From assembly GCA_034666465.1 (NCBI GenBank), contig JAXDLT010000370.1, positions 1 through 17,009 of the forward strand: 17,009 nt of DNA, in the 5' to 3' direction. The position numbers were made by a program, and so were the translations under genes. Below the pieces are notes generated by a model that worked only from the letters and a program-made list of their open reading frames with translations, made no database searches and was not told the origin of the DNA. Shown here piece by piece: positions 5,752 to 13,248 of this stretch; the stretch's first letter is position 1; every line of letters begins with the position of its first letter. The stretch is from CF-96 sp028287605 (GTDB lineage Bacteria > Chloroflexota > Dormibacteria > Aeolococcales > Aeolococcaceae).

Positions 5752-7599
5752 ATGTGCGGAATCATCGGCTACACCGGACCGCGTCCCGCTGTCGAGGTGC
5801 TCGTCGAGAGCCTTCGCCGGCTGGAGTACCGCGGCTACGACTCCGCGGGCATCGCCGTGCTGGATCCCGACCGTCCCCACTCCACGGTGGTCAAGAGCGA
5901 GCGCAAGGTCGAGGCCCTGGCCCGCCGGCTCGCCCAGAACGGTGAGAACGGCCAGATCGCCGGGCGGGTCGGCATCGGCCACACCCGCTGGGCCACGCAC
6001 GGCCGTCCCACCGAGGTGAACGCCCATCCCCACCGCGACTGCACGGGGGGGATCCACCTCATCCACAACGGCATCATCGAGAACTTCCGCGAGCTGCGCG
6101 CCGAGCTGGTGGCGCGGGGCCACGAGTTCCTCAGCGACACCGACACCGAGGTGGTGCCGCATCTCATCGAGGAGTTCTACCGCGGCGACCTCGCCGCCGC
6201 CGTGCGCACCGCACTGCGGCGGGTCCAGGGTGCGTACGCGCTGGTGGTCTTCTCCGCCGACGAGCCCGACCTGATCGTGGGGGCCCGGCTCAACGCCCCG
6301 CTGGTGGTGGGGCTGGGCGCCGGCGAGACCTTCATCAGCAGCGACATCACCGCGCTGATCCCCTACACCAAGCGCATCCTGCTGCTCGGCGAGGGCGAGG
6401 TGGTCACCGCCCGTCCCGGCGGCGTGGAGGTGACCAGCCTCGACGGCACCCCGGTCGAGCAGCGGGTGATCACCGTCGACTGGGACGCCGAGCAGGCGCA
6501 GAAGGGCGGCTACCCGCACTTCATGCTCAAGGAGATCCACGAGCAGCCCGCTGCGCTGCGGGCGGCGCTGCGCGACCGGGTCAGCGAGACCGGCCTGGTC
6601 ACCCTCCCGGAGCTGGGGATCCGCGAGGAGCGGCTCGCCGCCTTCCAGGCGGTCACCGTGGTCGCCTGCGGCACCGCCTGGATCGCGGGCATGGTCACCA
6701 AGTACGCGATCGAGCGCCTCGCCCGCCTCCGCTGCGACGTCGAGCCCGCCAGCGAGTTCCGCTATCGCGACCCGCTGGTCGACGAGCGGACCCTGGTGGT
6801 CGCGATCAGCCAGTCGGGCGAGACCGCCGACACCCTGGCGGCGGTGCGCGAGGCGCAGCGCCGCGGCTCCACCGTGGTGGCGATCACCAACGTGGTGGGC
6901 AGCGCCCTGGCGCTCGAGGCCGACGGGGTGATCCACATGCAGGCGGGGCCGGAGATCGGGGTGGCCGCCACCAAGACCTTCGTCGCCCAGATGGCGTGCG
7001 GCATCCTCCTGGCCCTTCACCTCGCCGACAGCCGCGGCACCCTCGATGTCGACACCCACCGCCGCCTCGCCGAGGAGCTGCTGGGGATGCCCGACCTGCT
7101 CGCCCGGACGCTGGCGGTCGAGCCGCAGATCGTCCACATGGCCGGGAAGTACGCCCACGCCCGCAACGCCATGTACATCGGCCGCGGCATCAACTTCCCG
7201 GTGGCGCTGGAGGGGGCGCTGAAGCTCAAGGAGGTCTCCTACGTCCACGCCGAGGGCTACGCGGCGGGCGAGCTGAAGCACGGTCCCATCGCCCTGCTCG
7301 ACCCGGAGGTGCCGGTGGTGGCGATCGCCACCCGGGCGCGGACCCTGGCCAAGACGGTGAGCAACATCGAGGAGGTGCGCACCCGCGAGGCGCCGGTGAT
7401 CGCCCTGGTCACCGAGGGCGAGAACCCCTTCGACGGCGACCTCGCCCGCGACATCATCGAGGTGCCCGCCTGCGAGGAGCTGCTCTCCCCGCTGGTCAAC
7501 GTGCTCCCCCTGCAGCTGCTCGCGTACCACATCGCGGTGCTGCGCGGCTGCGACGTCGACCAGCCGCGCAACCTGGCCAAGTCGGTCACCGTGGAGTAG
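5752..7599 (+). CDS. glmS: Glutamine--fructose-6-phosphate aminotransferase (isomerizing)
   Basis: GlmS makes glucosamine-6-phosphate from fructose-6-phosphate and glutamine, the first committed step to UDP-GlcNAc and peptidoglycan. The 615-residue length is typical. The start MCGIIGYTG exposes Cys2, the glutaminase nucleophile, after Met removal. LEYRGYDSAGIAV (about 24-36) and the HTRWATHG segment belong to the class II glutamine amidotransferase domain. Two SIS sugar-isomerase domains follow (SQSGETADTLAAV around 350; LKEVSYVHAEGYAAGELKHG near 490-510), ending LAKSVTVE as in the family. It lies 36 nt after cdaR, mirroring the common cdaA-cdaR-glmM-glmS order but with glmM absent. No glmS ribozyme is visible, since the 36-nt spacer is too short to hold one. 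Confidence 0.97.
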   Translation: MCGIIGYTGPRPAVEVLVESLRRLEYRGYDSAGIAVLDPDRPHSTVVKSERKVEALARRLAQNGENGQIAGRVGIGHTRWATHGRPTEVNAHPHRDCTGGIHLIHNGIIENFRELRAELVARGHEFLSDTDTEVVPHLIEEFYRGDLAAAVRTALRRVQGAYALVVFSADEPDLIVGARLNAPLVVGLGAGETFISSDITALIPYTKRILLLGEGEVVTARPGGVEVTSLDGTPVEQRVITVDWDAEQAQKGGYPHFMLKEIHEQPAALRAALRDRVSETGLVTLPELGIREERLAAFQAVTVVACGTAWIAGMVTKYAIERLARLRCDVEPASEFRYRDPLVDERTLVVAISQSGETADTLAAVREAQRRGSTVVAITNVVGSALALEADGVIHMQAGPEIGVAATKTFVAQMACGILLALHLADSRGTLDVDTHRRLAEELLGMPDLLARTLAVEPQIVHMAGKYAHARNAMYIGRGINFPVALEGALKLKEVSYVHAEGYAAGELKHGPIALLDPEVPVVAIATRARTLAKTVSNIEEVRTREAPVIALVTEGENPFDGDLARDIIEVPACEELLSPLVNVLPLQLLAYHIAVLRGCDVDQPRNLAKSVTVE

Positions 7600-8906
7600 T
7601 GGGGGCCGCCGGAGTGCTCGTCCCCGCCACGCCACCCCCGGTCGGCATCGACGTCGCCTCGGTGGCCCGCCTCCGCGCCGCGGTCGAGCGCAACCCCCGC
7701 CTCGCCCGGCGCGCCTACACCGCGGCCGAGATCCGCGACTGCGAGCGCTCCCCGCGCCGCTGGGCCTCGCGCTGGGCGGCGAAGGAGGCGGTGCGCAAGC
7801 TCGCCGGCTCCGGGGGGTTGGGACGGGGCCGCTCGCCGCTCCCCGCCTTCCGCGACGTCGAGGTCGCCTACGACGACGGCGGCGCGCCCTGCATCCGGCT
7901 CCTCCAGGGTCCGCCCCCGACGGTGTCGATCAGCCACGAGGGCGACCTGGTGGTGGCCGTCGCCGTGGGCGCCCCCGGTTGCCCCGACCCTCTCGACCAG
8001 CCACCCTCGCTGCCCCCGCCGCAGGGGCTGGTGCTGCCGCCGCGGTCGCCCGACGCCCACAAGGGCGACTTCGGCACCGTGGCGGTGCTCGCCGGCGCCC
8101 ACGGCTTCAGCGGCGCCGCCTACCTGGCGGGGATGGGTGCGGCCCGCGGCGGCGCCGGCCGCATCCGCCTCTGCGTGCCCCAGACCCTCCTCCCCATCGT
8201 GGCGGTGAAGTGCACCGAGGTGATGGCCAACGGGCTGCCCGACGGCGGCGCCGGCACGGTGGGGGAGGACTCGGTGGCGGCGCTGGAGCGCGACCACCTG
8301 CCCGCCGTCGACGTGCTGGTCGCCGGCTGCGGCCTGGGCCAGGCGCCGCGCACCGTCACCGCGGTGGCGGCGCTGCTGGAGCGGCTGCCCTGCCCCACCG
8401 TGGTCGACGCCGACGGGCTCAACATCGCGGCGCTGCGGGGGGTCGACTGGCGCCGCTCCGGGCAGCCGCTGGTGCTCACCCCCCATCCCGCCGAGATGGG
8501 CCGGCTGCTCGGCACCTCGGCGCGCGAGGTCCAGGCCGACCGGGTGGGCGTGGCCACGCGGTACGCCACCGAGCACGGCGTCGTGGTGGTGCTCAAGGGC
8601 GCGAACACGGTGATCGCCGGGCCCGACGGGCGCCTCGCCGTCGACGGCCACCGGGTCGTCGCCCTCGCCAGCGGCGGCACCGGGGACGTGCTCGCCGGGC
8701 TGGTCGGGGCGATGCTCGCGGGCGGGCTGCCGCCCTTCGATGCCGCCCTCGCCGGGGTCACCGTCCACGCCGAGGCCGGGGCCGCGGTCGAGGCCACCCG
8801 GGGCCGGGCGGGGGCGCTCGCCGGCGACGTCGTCGAGGCCCTGCCCGCCGCCCAGGAGCGGCTGCGCCGGGCGCTGGCGGCCGCGGCCGGAGGCGGCGGG
8901 TCGTGA
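7599..8906 (+). CDS. Fused AcpS (holo-ACP synthase) - NnrD (NAD(P)HX dehydratase) protein
   Basis: One uninterrupted 435-codon frame joins two enzymes. Residues about 15-123 are AcpS, which moves 4'-phosphopantetheine from CoA to acyl carrier protein: GIDVASVARL (Mg ligand D18), WASRWAAKEAVRKL (E63) and SISHEGDLVVAVAV. A Pro-rich linker (about 124-145) leads into residues about 146-425, an NnrD/YjeF-C ribokinase-fold domain that repairs hydrated NAD(P)H using ADP or ATP: HKGDFGTVAVLAG, VVDADGLN (268-275), LTPHPAEMGRLLG, VVVLKGANTVIAG and ASGGTGDVLAG. The usual NnrE epimerase domain is missing. In many bacteria acpS, nnr and alr are separate neighbours, so this looks like a fusion of adjacent genes. 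GTG 7599 overlaps the glmS stop (TAGTG); GTG 7614 is an alternative. The stop overlaps the alr GTG. A sequencing frameshift artefact is unlikely because both halves and the linker share one frame. Confidence 0.9.
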   Translation: MGAAGVLVPATPPPVGIDVASVARLRAAVERNPRLARRAYTAAEIRDCERSPRRWASRWAAKEAVRKLAGSGGLGRGRSPLPAFRDVEVAYDDGGAPCIRLLQGPPPTVSISHEGDLVVAVAVGAPGCPDPLDQPPSLPPPQGLVLPPRSPDAHKGDFGTVAVLAGAHGFSGAAYLAGMGAARGGAGRIRLCVPQTLLPIVAVKCTEVMANGLPDGGAGTVGEDSVAALERDHLPAVDVLVAGCGLGQAPRTVTAVAALLERLPCPTVVDADGLNIAALRGVDWRRSGQPLVLTPHPAEMGRLLGTSAREVQADRVGVATRYATEHGVVVVLKGANTVIAGPDGRLAVDGHRVVALASGGTGDVLAGLVGAMLAGGLPPFDAALAGVTVHAEAGAAVEATRGRAGALAGDVVEALPAAQERLRRALAAAAGGGGS

Positions 8907-10072
8907 TCGCCGACCGCTTCGACCTCTGCGGCGACCTGGCCGCCTGGCCGAGCCCGATCGAGGGCCGTCCGGTGAAGTGGGCGGAGATCGACGCCGGCGC
9001 GCTCGCCGCCAACGCCGCGGCGCTCGCCGCCCACGTCGGCCCCGAGGTCGCGGTGATGGCGATGGTCAAGGCCAACGGCTACGGCCACGGCGCCGTGCTC
9101 GCCGCCCGCTGCATGGTCGCCGGGGGGGCGCGCTGGTTGGGGGTGTCGTCGCCCGAGGAGGCGCTCCAGCTGCGCGGCGCCGGCGTCGAGGCGCCGATGC
9201 TGATCGTCGGCTGGAGCCCGCCCTCGTCGCACCGCGCGCTCATCGCCGCCGGGGTGGACATCACCGTGTACGACCTCGCCGAGGTCGAGACCCTCGCCGT
9301 GCGGGCCCGGGCCACCGGCCGGCACGCCCGCGTGCACCTCAAGGTCGACACCGGCATGGGCCGCCTCGGAGCCCCTCTCGACGCCGTCCACGGGCTGCTC
9401 CGCGCCATCCGGACCGCCGCCCCGCACCTGCGCCTCGCCGGGGTCTTCACCCACTACGCCGACGCCGACGGCGAGGAGCCCGCCTTCACCCTCGAGCAGC
9501 ACCAGCGCTTCCTGCCGGTGATCGAGGCCGCCCGCGACGTCGCCCCCGACGTGATCGTCCACTGCTCGAACAGCGCCGCCACCCTCCGCTTCCCCGAGAT
9601 GCACCACGACCTGGTGCGGCCGGGCATCGCCCTCTACGGCTACGCGCCGCCGGAGAGCGCGGGGGTGGTGGCGCTGCGCCCGGCGCTCACCCTCGCCGCG
9701 TGCATCACCCAGGTGAAGACGGTTCGCGCCGGCGACACCGTCGGCTACGGCCGCGCCTGGACCGCCACACGCGACACCCGGCTGGCGACCGTCGCCGCGG
9801 GCTACGCCGACGGCGTCCACCGCTCGCAGACGAACCGCGGCCGCGTGCTGGTGGCGGGGGTGCGCTGCCCGATCGTCGGCCGGGTGAGCATGGACATGAT
9901 CAGCGTCGACATCTCCGCCGTCGACGGCGCCGGGCCCGGCGACGAGGCCATCGTCATCGGCGGCCGGCAGTCCCCCCATCTCGGCGCCGACGAGGTGGGG
10001 GAGGCGGGCGGTACGGTTGCCTACGAGGTGCTCTGCGCCGTCTCCGCCCGTGTGCCGCGGATCCTTGTGTGA
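8903..10072 (+). CDS. alr: Alanine racemase
   Basis: This PLP enzyme interconverts L- and D-alanine for peptidoglycan. The 389 residues show the PLP-lysine motif MVKANGYGHG (K56), HLKVDTGMGRLG with the Arg that tunes PLP, CSNSAATLRFPEMHHDLVRP followed by GIALYGYAP, and the second-half motifs VGYGRAW (catalytic Tyr at 282), AAGYADGVHR and GRVSMDMISVD. The GTG start at 8903 overlaps the acpS-nnrD stop (GTGA). About 20 residues (MIADRFDLCGDLAAWPSPIE) precede the family core, slightly more than usual. The next candidate GTG at 8971 (VKWAEIDAGAL) would also give a complete enzyme of about 366 residues; overlap with the upstream gene favours 8903. Order acpS-nnrD-alr follows a neighbourhood common in many bacteria. 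Confidence 0.95.
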   Translation: MIADRFDLCGDLAAWPSPIEGRPVKWAEIDAGALAANAAALAAHVGPEVAVMAMVKANGYGHGAVLAARCMVAGGARWLGVSSPEEALQLRGAGVEAPMLIVGWSPPSSHRALIAAGVDITVYDLAEVETLAVRARATGRHARVHLKVDTGMGRLGAPLDAVHGLLRAIRTAAPHLRLAGVFTHYADADGEEPAFTLEQHQRFLPVIEAARDVAPDVIVHCSNSAATLRFPEMHHDLVRPGIALYGYAPPESAGVVALRPALTLAACITQVKTVRAGDTVGYGRAWTATRDTRLATVAAGYADGVHRSQTNRGRVLVAGVRCPIVGRVSMDMISVDISAVDGAGPGDEAIVIGGRQSPHLGADEVGEAGGTVAYEVLCAVSARVPRILV

Positions 10073-10077
10073 GGTCG

Positions 10078-11169
10078 ATGACCGCTGTTCCTCCTTCCTC
10101 CCCGGGCGCTGACGCGGTCCTGCCGGCGGGCGGCGTCCCCAGGCCGTCGTCTCCGTCGTCGACGACGGCCCTCCCCCTGCCCGAGGTGAGCCTGCGCGGC
10201 ACCGCCGTCTCCCCCGAGGCGAGGACGGCCTCCGCATGGCCGGAGCAGATCCCCGACCCGCCGCGGCCGGGGAGCGTGAGCGGCACGCTCGCCGGCTACA
10301 CCTCGTGGCTGTCGGGCGCCGCCGAGGTTCTGCGGCGCCGGGTCGAGGCCAACGGCGCCGAGCTGGAGCGGCTCGCCGCCGAGTGGGACCACGTGATCCG
10401 CAACCTCCAGCGGCTGCGCCCCGAGGAGATCAGCGCCGCCGTCGAGGCGCAGGCGCGGCTGCGCGAGACGATCGCCGCCGACCGCGCCCTCCACCAGCTG
10501 GTCGAGCTCCAGCGCGGGCAGGTGGCCGGGTGGGCGGAGGCGCTCGGCGGTCCCCCCGGCGATCCCGCGCTGGTGGGGCGGCTGCTCGAGTGCGCCGCGG
10601 CGGAGCGCGCCCAGGTCACCGAGGAGATGTTCGAGGTCACCGTCGAGGCCATCGCCGGCGCGGTGCTCGACCTCGAGGTGGTGCGCCGCGGTGCGCTGCG
10701 CGAGCCCGAACGGGCCGCCGTCGGCCTCTTCGAGGTGGGCCGGCGCCTCACCGGGGTGGCCGAGGACCTCCGCGAGCGTGCGCGCGCCGCCGACCTCCGA
10801 CCCGTGCCGGGCGAGCCGCTGCCCGCCGCGCTGCGCCGCTTCGCCCAGGTGCTGGGCACGCGGCTGCGCGCGACGGTGGTGTGGAGCGGACCCGAGACGG
10901 TCGGCGCCGGAGCCGCCGCCGCCCTGCCACCCGTGGTCGAGGAATGCCTGCGCCATCTCGCCACCACCCCGGGCACCGAGGTGGAGGTGGCGGTGACCGT
11001 GGCCCCGGGGGGCGGGGTGGTGCTGCGCATCACCAGCCCCGGCCGCGGGCTGCTGCCCGACGAGGACGAGCCCTGGCTGGTGCGCTCGCGGGCCCGCGCC
11101 GCGCTCGCCGGCGGACGCCTGGTCTGCGGCCCCCGTGGCCCCGGCTCGCTGCTGGAGCTGCATCTGTAG
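10078..11169 (+). CDS. Degenerate DegS/NarL-type sensor histidine-kinase-like protein
   Basis: The 363 residues have the layout of a soluble DegS-like sensor kinase. A Pro/Ser-rich probably disordered N terminus (1-68) precedes a helical coiled-coil-like region (about 75-155), a dimerisation segment AAERAQVTEEMFEVTVEAIA (about 173-192), then an ATPase-like end with VVEECLRHLATTP (286-298), ITSPGRG (318-324) and AALAGGRLVCGPRGPGSLLE. The position of the HisKA_3 phospho-acceptor His (usually RELHD) is Phe185, the N-box Asn is Arg292, and the usual D-x-G-x-G reads SPGRG. Catalysis is therefore doubtful; it may be a pseudokinase or scaffold. There is no membrane segment and no response regulator beside it. 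ATG 10078 follows GAGG (10071-10074) by only 3 nt; a later start is possible because the first 60 residues are low-complexity. Confidence 0.65.
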   Translation: MTAVPPSSPGADAVLPAGGVPRPSSPSSTTALPLPEVSLRGTAVSPEARTASAWPEQIPDPPRPGSVSGTLAGYTSWLSGAAEVLRRRVEANGAELERLAAEWDHVIRNLQRLRPEEISAAVEAQARLRETIAADRALHQLVELQRGQVAGWAEALGGPPGDPALVGRLLECAAAERAQVTEEMFEVTVEAIAGAVLDLEVVRRGALREPERAAVGLFEVGRRLTGVAEDLRERARAADLRPVPGEPLPAALRRFAQVLGTRLRATVVWSGPETVGAGAAAALPPVVEECLRHLATTPGTEVEVAVTVAPGGGVVLRITSPGRGLLPDEDEPWLVRSRARAALAGGRLVCGPRGPGSLLELHL

Positions 11170-11194
11170 CTCGGGCCGGCCCCGGCCGTCGTTG

Positions 11195-11200
11195 TAGTCT
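11195..11200 (+). promoter_or_regulatory. Possible -10 hexamer TAGTCT for the tandem HxlR gene
   Basis: TAGTCT ends 9 nt before ATG 11210 in the 40-nt spacer after the kinase-like gene, consistent with a leaderless or near-leaderless transcript. No convincing -35 is visible. Confidence 0.3.
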
Positions 11201-11209
11201 GACGTGACC

Positions 11210-12208
11210 ATGCCGCCGCCGCAGGTCGCCTCGACGCCGTCCGGCGGCGACGACCGAGCCTCCTCGATCGGGCGGGCGATGGGGGTGCTCGGCGACCGCT
11301 GGACCCTGCTCATCCTCCGCGACGCGTTCCTGCGGTGCACCCGCCGCTTCACCGGCTGGCGCGACTCGCTGCGCATCTCCGACCCGGTGCTCGCCCGGCG
11401 GCTGCGCGACCTGGTCGGCGCCGGCATCCTCCGCCGCGTTCCCTACAGCACCGCGCCGGAGCGGTACGAGTACCTGCTCACCGAGGCCGGCCTCGAGCTC
11501 TGGTCGCTGCTGGTCGCGATCTGGGGGTGGGAGCGGTCCTGGGTGGACGGCAGGGCGGCGACCCCGCCCGACCTGGTCCACGACCGCTGCGGGAAGCCGG
11601 TGCGGCCGCAGCTCGCCTGCGCGGACTGCGGCGCCGTGGTGGGCGCCCGCGACACCGCCGCGGAGCGCGCCCCGGGGTTCGGCGCCGAGCGCAACGCGCC
11701 GCCGCGGCCGAGACGGCGCTCCCACCGCGCCGGCGAGCCCTCCGGCCCGGCGCCGCCCTTCTCCGAGACGATGGCGCTGCTCGGCGACCGCTGGACCACG
11801 GTGATGCTCGCCGCGGCCTTCCTGCGCACCCGCCGCTTCGGCGAGTTCGAGCGCGCCCTCGGCGTGCCGCCGACGCTGCTGACCCAGCGGCTGCGGACCC
11901 TGGTGCAGCTCGGGGTGCTGCGGCGGGTGCCGTCGGGAGGCCGGGCCGGCATCCATGAGTACCGTCTCACCGAGAAGGGCCTGGCCTTCTTCCCGGTGAT
12001 GGTGCTGGTGGCGCGCTGGGCCAACCGCTGGATGCCGACGCCGGCGGGCCCGCCGGTACGGATCAGCCATCCCGCCTGCGGTGCGGCGCTCGAGCCGGTG
12101 CTCCACTGCGACGCCTGTGGCGAGGCGCTGCAGCGGCTCGACCTGCGCGTCGCCGCCGCCGGCCGGGTGCCGCGGTTGGAGCGACCCGACGGCGTATCAT
12201 CGGCCTGA
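11210..12208 (+). CDS. Transcriptional regulator with two tandem HxlR domains and two Cys/His ribbons
   Basis: The 332-residue protein is an internal duplication. Half one has an HxlR winged helix (about 18-110; MGVLGDRWTLLILRDAFL, then LARRLRDLVGAGILRRVP and YEYLLTEAGLELW) followed by H124-x2-C127-x9-C137-x2-C140-G. Half two repeats this (about 183-275; MALLGDRWTTVMLAAAFL, LLTQRLRTLVQLGVLRRVP, YRLTEKGLAFFP) with H287-x2-C290-x9-C300-x2-C303-G. The identical ligand spacing suggests a small zinc site after each domain. Canonical HxlR proteins are single-domain homodimers of about 110-150 residues, so one chain here could form an intramolecular dimer. Target genes and effector are unknown. ATG 11210 is preferred over GTG 11204 because of the -10-like TAGTCT. 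The 3' end probably contains the thi promoter. Confidence 0.88.
   Translation: MPPPQVASTPSGGDDRASSIGRAMGVLGDRWTLLILRDAFLRCTRRFTGWRDSLRISDPVLARRLRDLVGAGILRRVPYSTAPERYEYLLTEAGLELWSLLVAIWGWERSWVDGRAATPPDLVHDRCGKPVRPQLACADCGAVVGARDTAAERAPGFGAERNAPPRPRRRSHRAGEPSGPAPPFSETMALLGDRWTTVMLAAAFLRTRRFGEFERALGVPPTLLTQRLRTLVQLGVLRRVPSGGRAGIHEYRLTEKGLAFFPVMVLVARWANRWMPTPAGPPVRISHPACGAALEPVLHCDACGEALQRLDLRVAAAGRVPRLERPDGVSSA
12195..12200 (+). promoter_or_regulatory. Possible -10 hexamer TATCAT for the thi operon
   Basis: TATCAT lies in the last codons of the HxlR gene and ends about 8 nt before the start of the TPP aptamer, placing the transcript start near 12207, right at the riboswitch. TTGGAG at 12176-12181 is too close (13 nt) to serve as a normal -35. 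Confidence 0.4.
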
Positions 12209-12292
12209 CCCCTGGGGGAGCGGATGCTGAGAGGCCGCCACGCGGCGGCGACCCCGAGGACCGGGCCGGTAATGCGGCCCCGGCAACGGGAT
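12208..12292 (+). ncRNA. TPP (THI-box) riboswitch
   Basis: The conserved core of the thiamin pyrophosphate aptamer is readable: GGGGGAGC (12214-12221), the nearly invariant GCTGAGA (12226-12232), a GC-rich variable stem (GCCGCCACGCGGCGGC), GACCCCGAGGACC (12250-12262), then CCGGTAATGCGGCCCCGGC and ACGGGA (12286-12291). These pair as the usual P2-P3 arm (GGGG with CCCC) and P4-P5 arm (GGTAATGC core). P1 pairs CCC near 12209-12211 with GGG at 12288-12290. A 6-bp hairpin (ATGGCG 12302-12307 with CGCCAT 12314-12319) lies between the aptamer and the thiE start. There is no T-tract, so translational control is likelier than termination, which is inference. It sits directly upstream of thiamin genes, as expected. 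Confidence 0.93.
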
Positions 12293-12328
12293 CCGGCCTG
12301 GATGGCGCCCGCCCGCCATGGCACGCGC

Positions 12329-13009
12329 ATGTCCGTCATCCCCGAGCACACCACCGACCGCACCGCCGCCGCCGAGCGCCTCGCGCGGGTGCGCCTCTAC
12401 GTGATCACCGCCGCCGAGGACCCGCCCGAGCGGGTGCTGGCGACGGTGCGGGCCGCCTGCGACGCCGGCGCCGAGGTGGTGCAGCTGCGCCGCAAGGGCG
12501 AGGACGCACGTCTCACCCTGCGCCTCGCCGAGCGCTGCCGGGAGCTCGCCGCTCCCGGTGGCGGCACCCTGCTGGTGGTCAACGACCGGCTCGACATCGC
12601 CATGGCGGCGGGCGCCGACGGCGTCCACCTCGGCCAGGACGACCTGCCCGTGGCCGCCGCCCGCCGGCTCTGGCCGGAGGGGCTGGTGGGCCGCTCCACC
12701 CACTCGCTCGGCCAGGCGCTCGCCGCCCAGGCCGAGGGCGTCGACTACATCGGCGTCGGGCCGGTGTGGGCCACCCCTACCAAGCCCGGCCGCCCGGCGG
12801 TCGGCCTCGAGCTGGTGGCAGCGGTCGCCGCCGCCGGGCTGCGCATCCCCTGGGTGGCGATCGGCGGGGTCGACTCGGCCACCGTCGCGGCGGTGCTGGG
12901 CGCGGGGGCGCGCTCGGTGGCGGTGGTGCGCGCGGTGTCCGCCGCCGCCGATCCCGCCGCCGCCGCCCGCCGGCTGCACGCCTCGGTCTGCGCCGCGGTG
13001 CCCGCGTGA
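12329..13009 (+). CDS. thiE: Thiamine-phosphate synthase
   Basis: ThiE couples HMP pyrophosphate and the thiazole phosphate carboxylate to thiamin monophosphate. The 226-residue TIM-barrel protein carries VQLRRKGED (substrate Arg/Lys loop), VVNDRLDIAMAAGADGVHLG followed by QDDLPV (pyrophosphate and Mg site), STHSLGQA, DYIGVGPVWATPTKPG and VAIGGV, all in family order. I chose ATG 12329 because in-frame ATGs upstream at 12224 and 12272 fall inside the TPP aptamer; ATG 12302 lies in the expression-platform hairpin and remains possible. No clear Shine-Dalgarno is seen. It is the first gene of a riboswitch-controlled operon, and its TGA overlaps the thiS GTG. Confidence 0.95.
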   Translation: MSVIPEHTTDRTAAAERLARVRLYVITAAEDPPERVLATVRAACDAGAEVVQLRRKGEDARLTLRLAERCRELAAPGGGTLLVVNDRLDIAMAAGADGVHLGQDDLPVAAARRLWPEGLVGRSTHSLGQALAAQAEGVDYIGVGPVWATPTKPGRPAVGLELVAAVAAAGLRIPWVAIGGVDSATVAAVLGAGARSVAVVRAVSAAADPAAAARRLHASVCAAVPA

Positions 13010-13212
13010 CCGTCCCCATCACCCTCAACGGCGACCCCGCCGAGGTCGACCCGGGCAGCACCCTCGCCGCGCTCCTGGAGCGGTTGGGGATCGAGCCGCG
13101 CCGGGTGGTGGTCGAGCACAACCGCCGGGTGCTGCGCGCCGGCGACTACGAGAGCGCGGTGCTCGGCGCGGGAGACGAGGTCGAGATCGTCCAGCTCGTC
13201 GGCGGCGGCTAG
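13006..13212 (+). CDS. thiS: Sulfur carrier protein ThiS
   Basis: This 68-residue beta-grasp (ubiquitin-like) protein begins MTVPITLNGDPAEVDPG and ends in VGGG. The terminal Gly-Gly is the tail that is adenylated and converted to a thiocarboxylate to donate sulfur for the thiazole ring. Length and the segment DEVEIVQLVGGG are typical of ThiS. The GTG start overlaps the thiE stop (GTGA). It is followed 36 nt later by thiG, its direct partner. No ThiF-type adenylating enzyme is in the window, so that activity must come from elsewhere. Confidence 0.94.
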   Translation: MTVPITLNGDPAEVDPGSTLAALLERLGIEPRRVVVEHNRRVLRAGDYESAVLGAGDEVEIVQLVGGG

Positions 13213-13234
13213 GCCGTGCCGCCGACCATCGAAG

Positions 13235-13241
13235 AGAGAGG
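13235..13241 (+). promoter_or_regulatory. Ribosome binding site AGAGAGG of thiG
   Basis: AGAGAGG lies 7 nt before ATG 13249 and is the clearest Shine-Dalgarno in the window. It decides the thiG start against GTG 13216, which is upstream of it. Most other genes here start by overlap or with almost no leader. Confidence 0.7.
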
Positions 13242-13248
13242 TGCCGAC

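Noticed and set aside
3844..7635. A 1263-codon minus-strand open frame
   Set aside because: It is antisense to cdaA, cdaR and glmS, rich in His, Asp, Gly and Val from reverse-complement codons, and has no family motif. It is a shadow frame.
7599..8906. Splitting acpS and nnrD into two genes with an internal start near 8000
   Set aside because: No stop or start signal (ATG/GTG with ribosome site) lies in the linker, and the frame is continuous with uniformly high third-position GC. A single fused gene is the simpler reading.
9954..10286. Minus-strand small proteins over the end of alr and the start of the kinase-like gene
   Set aside because: They overlap well-supported plus-strand genes and have low-complexity Arg/Pro/Gly composition typical of shadow frames.
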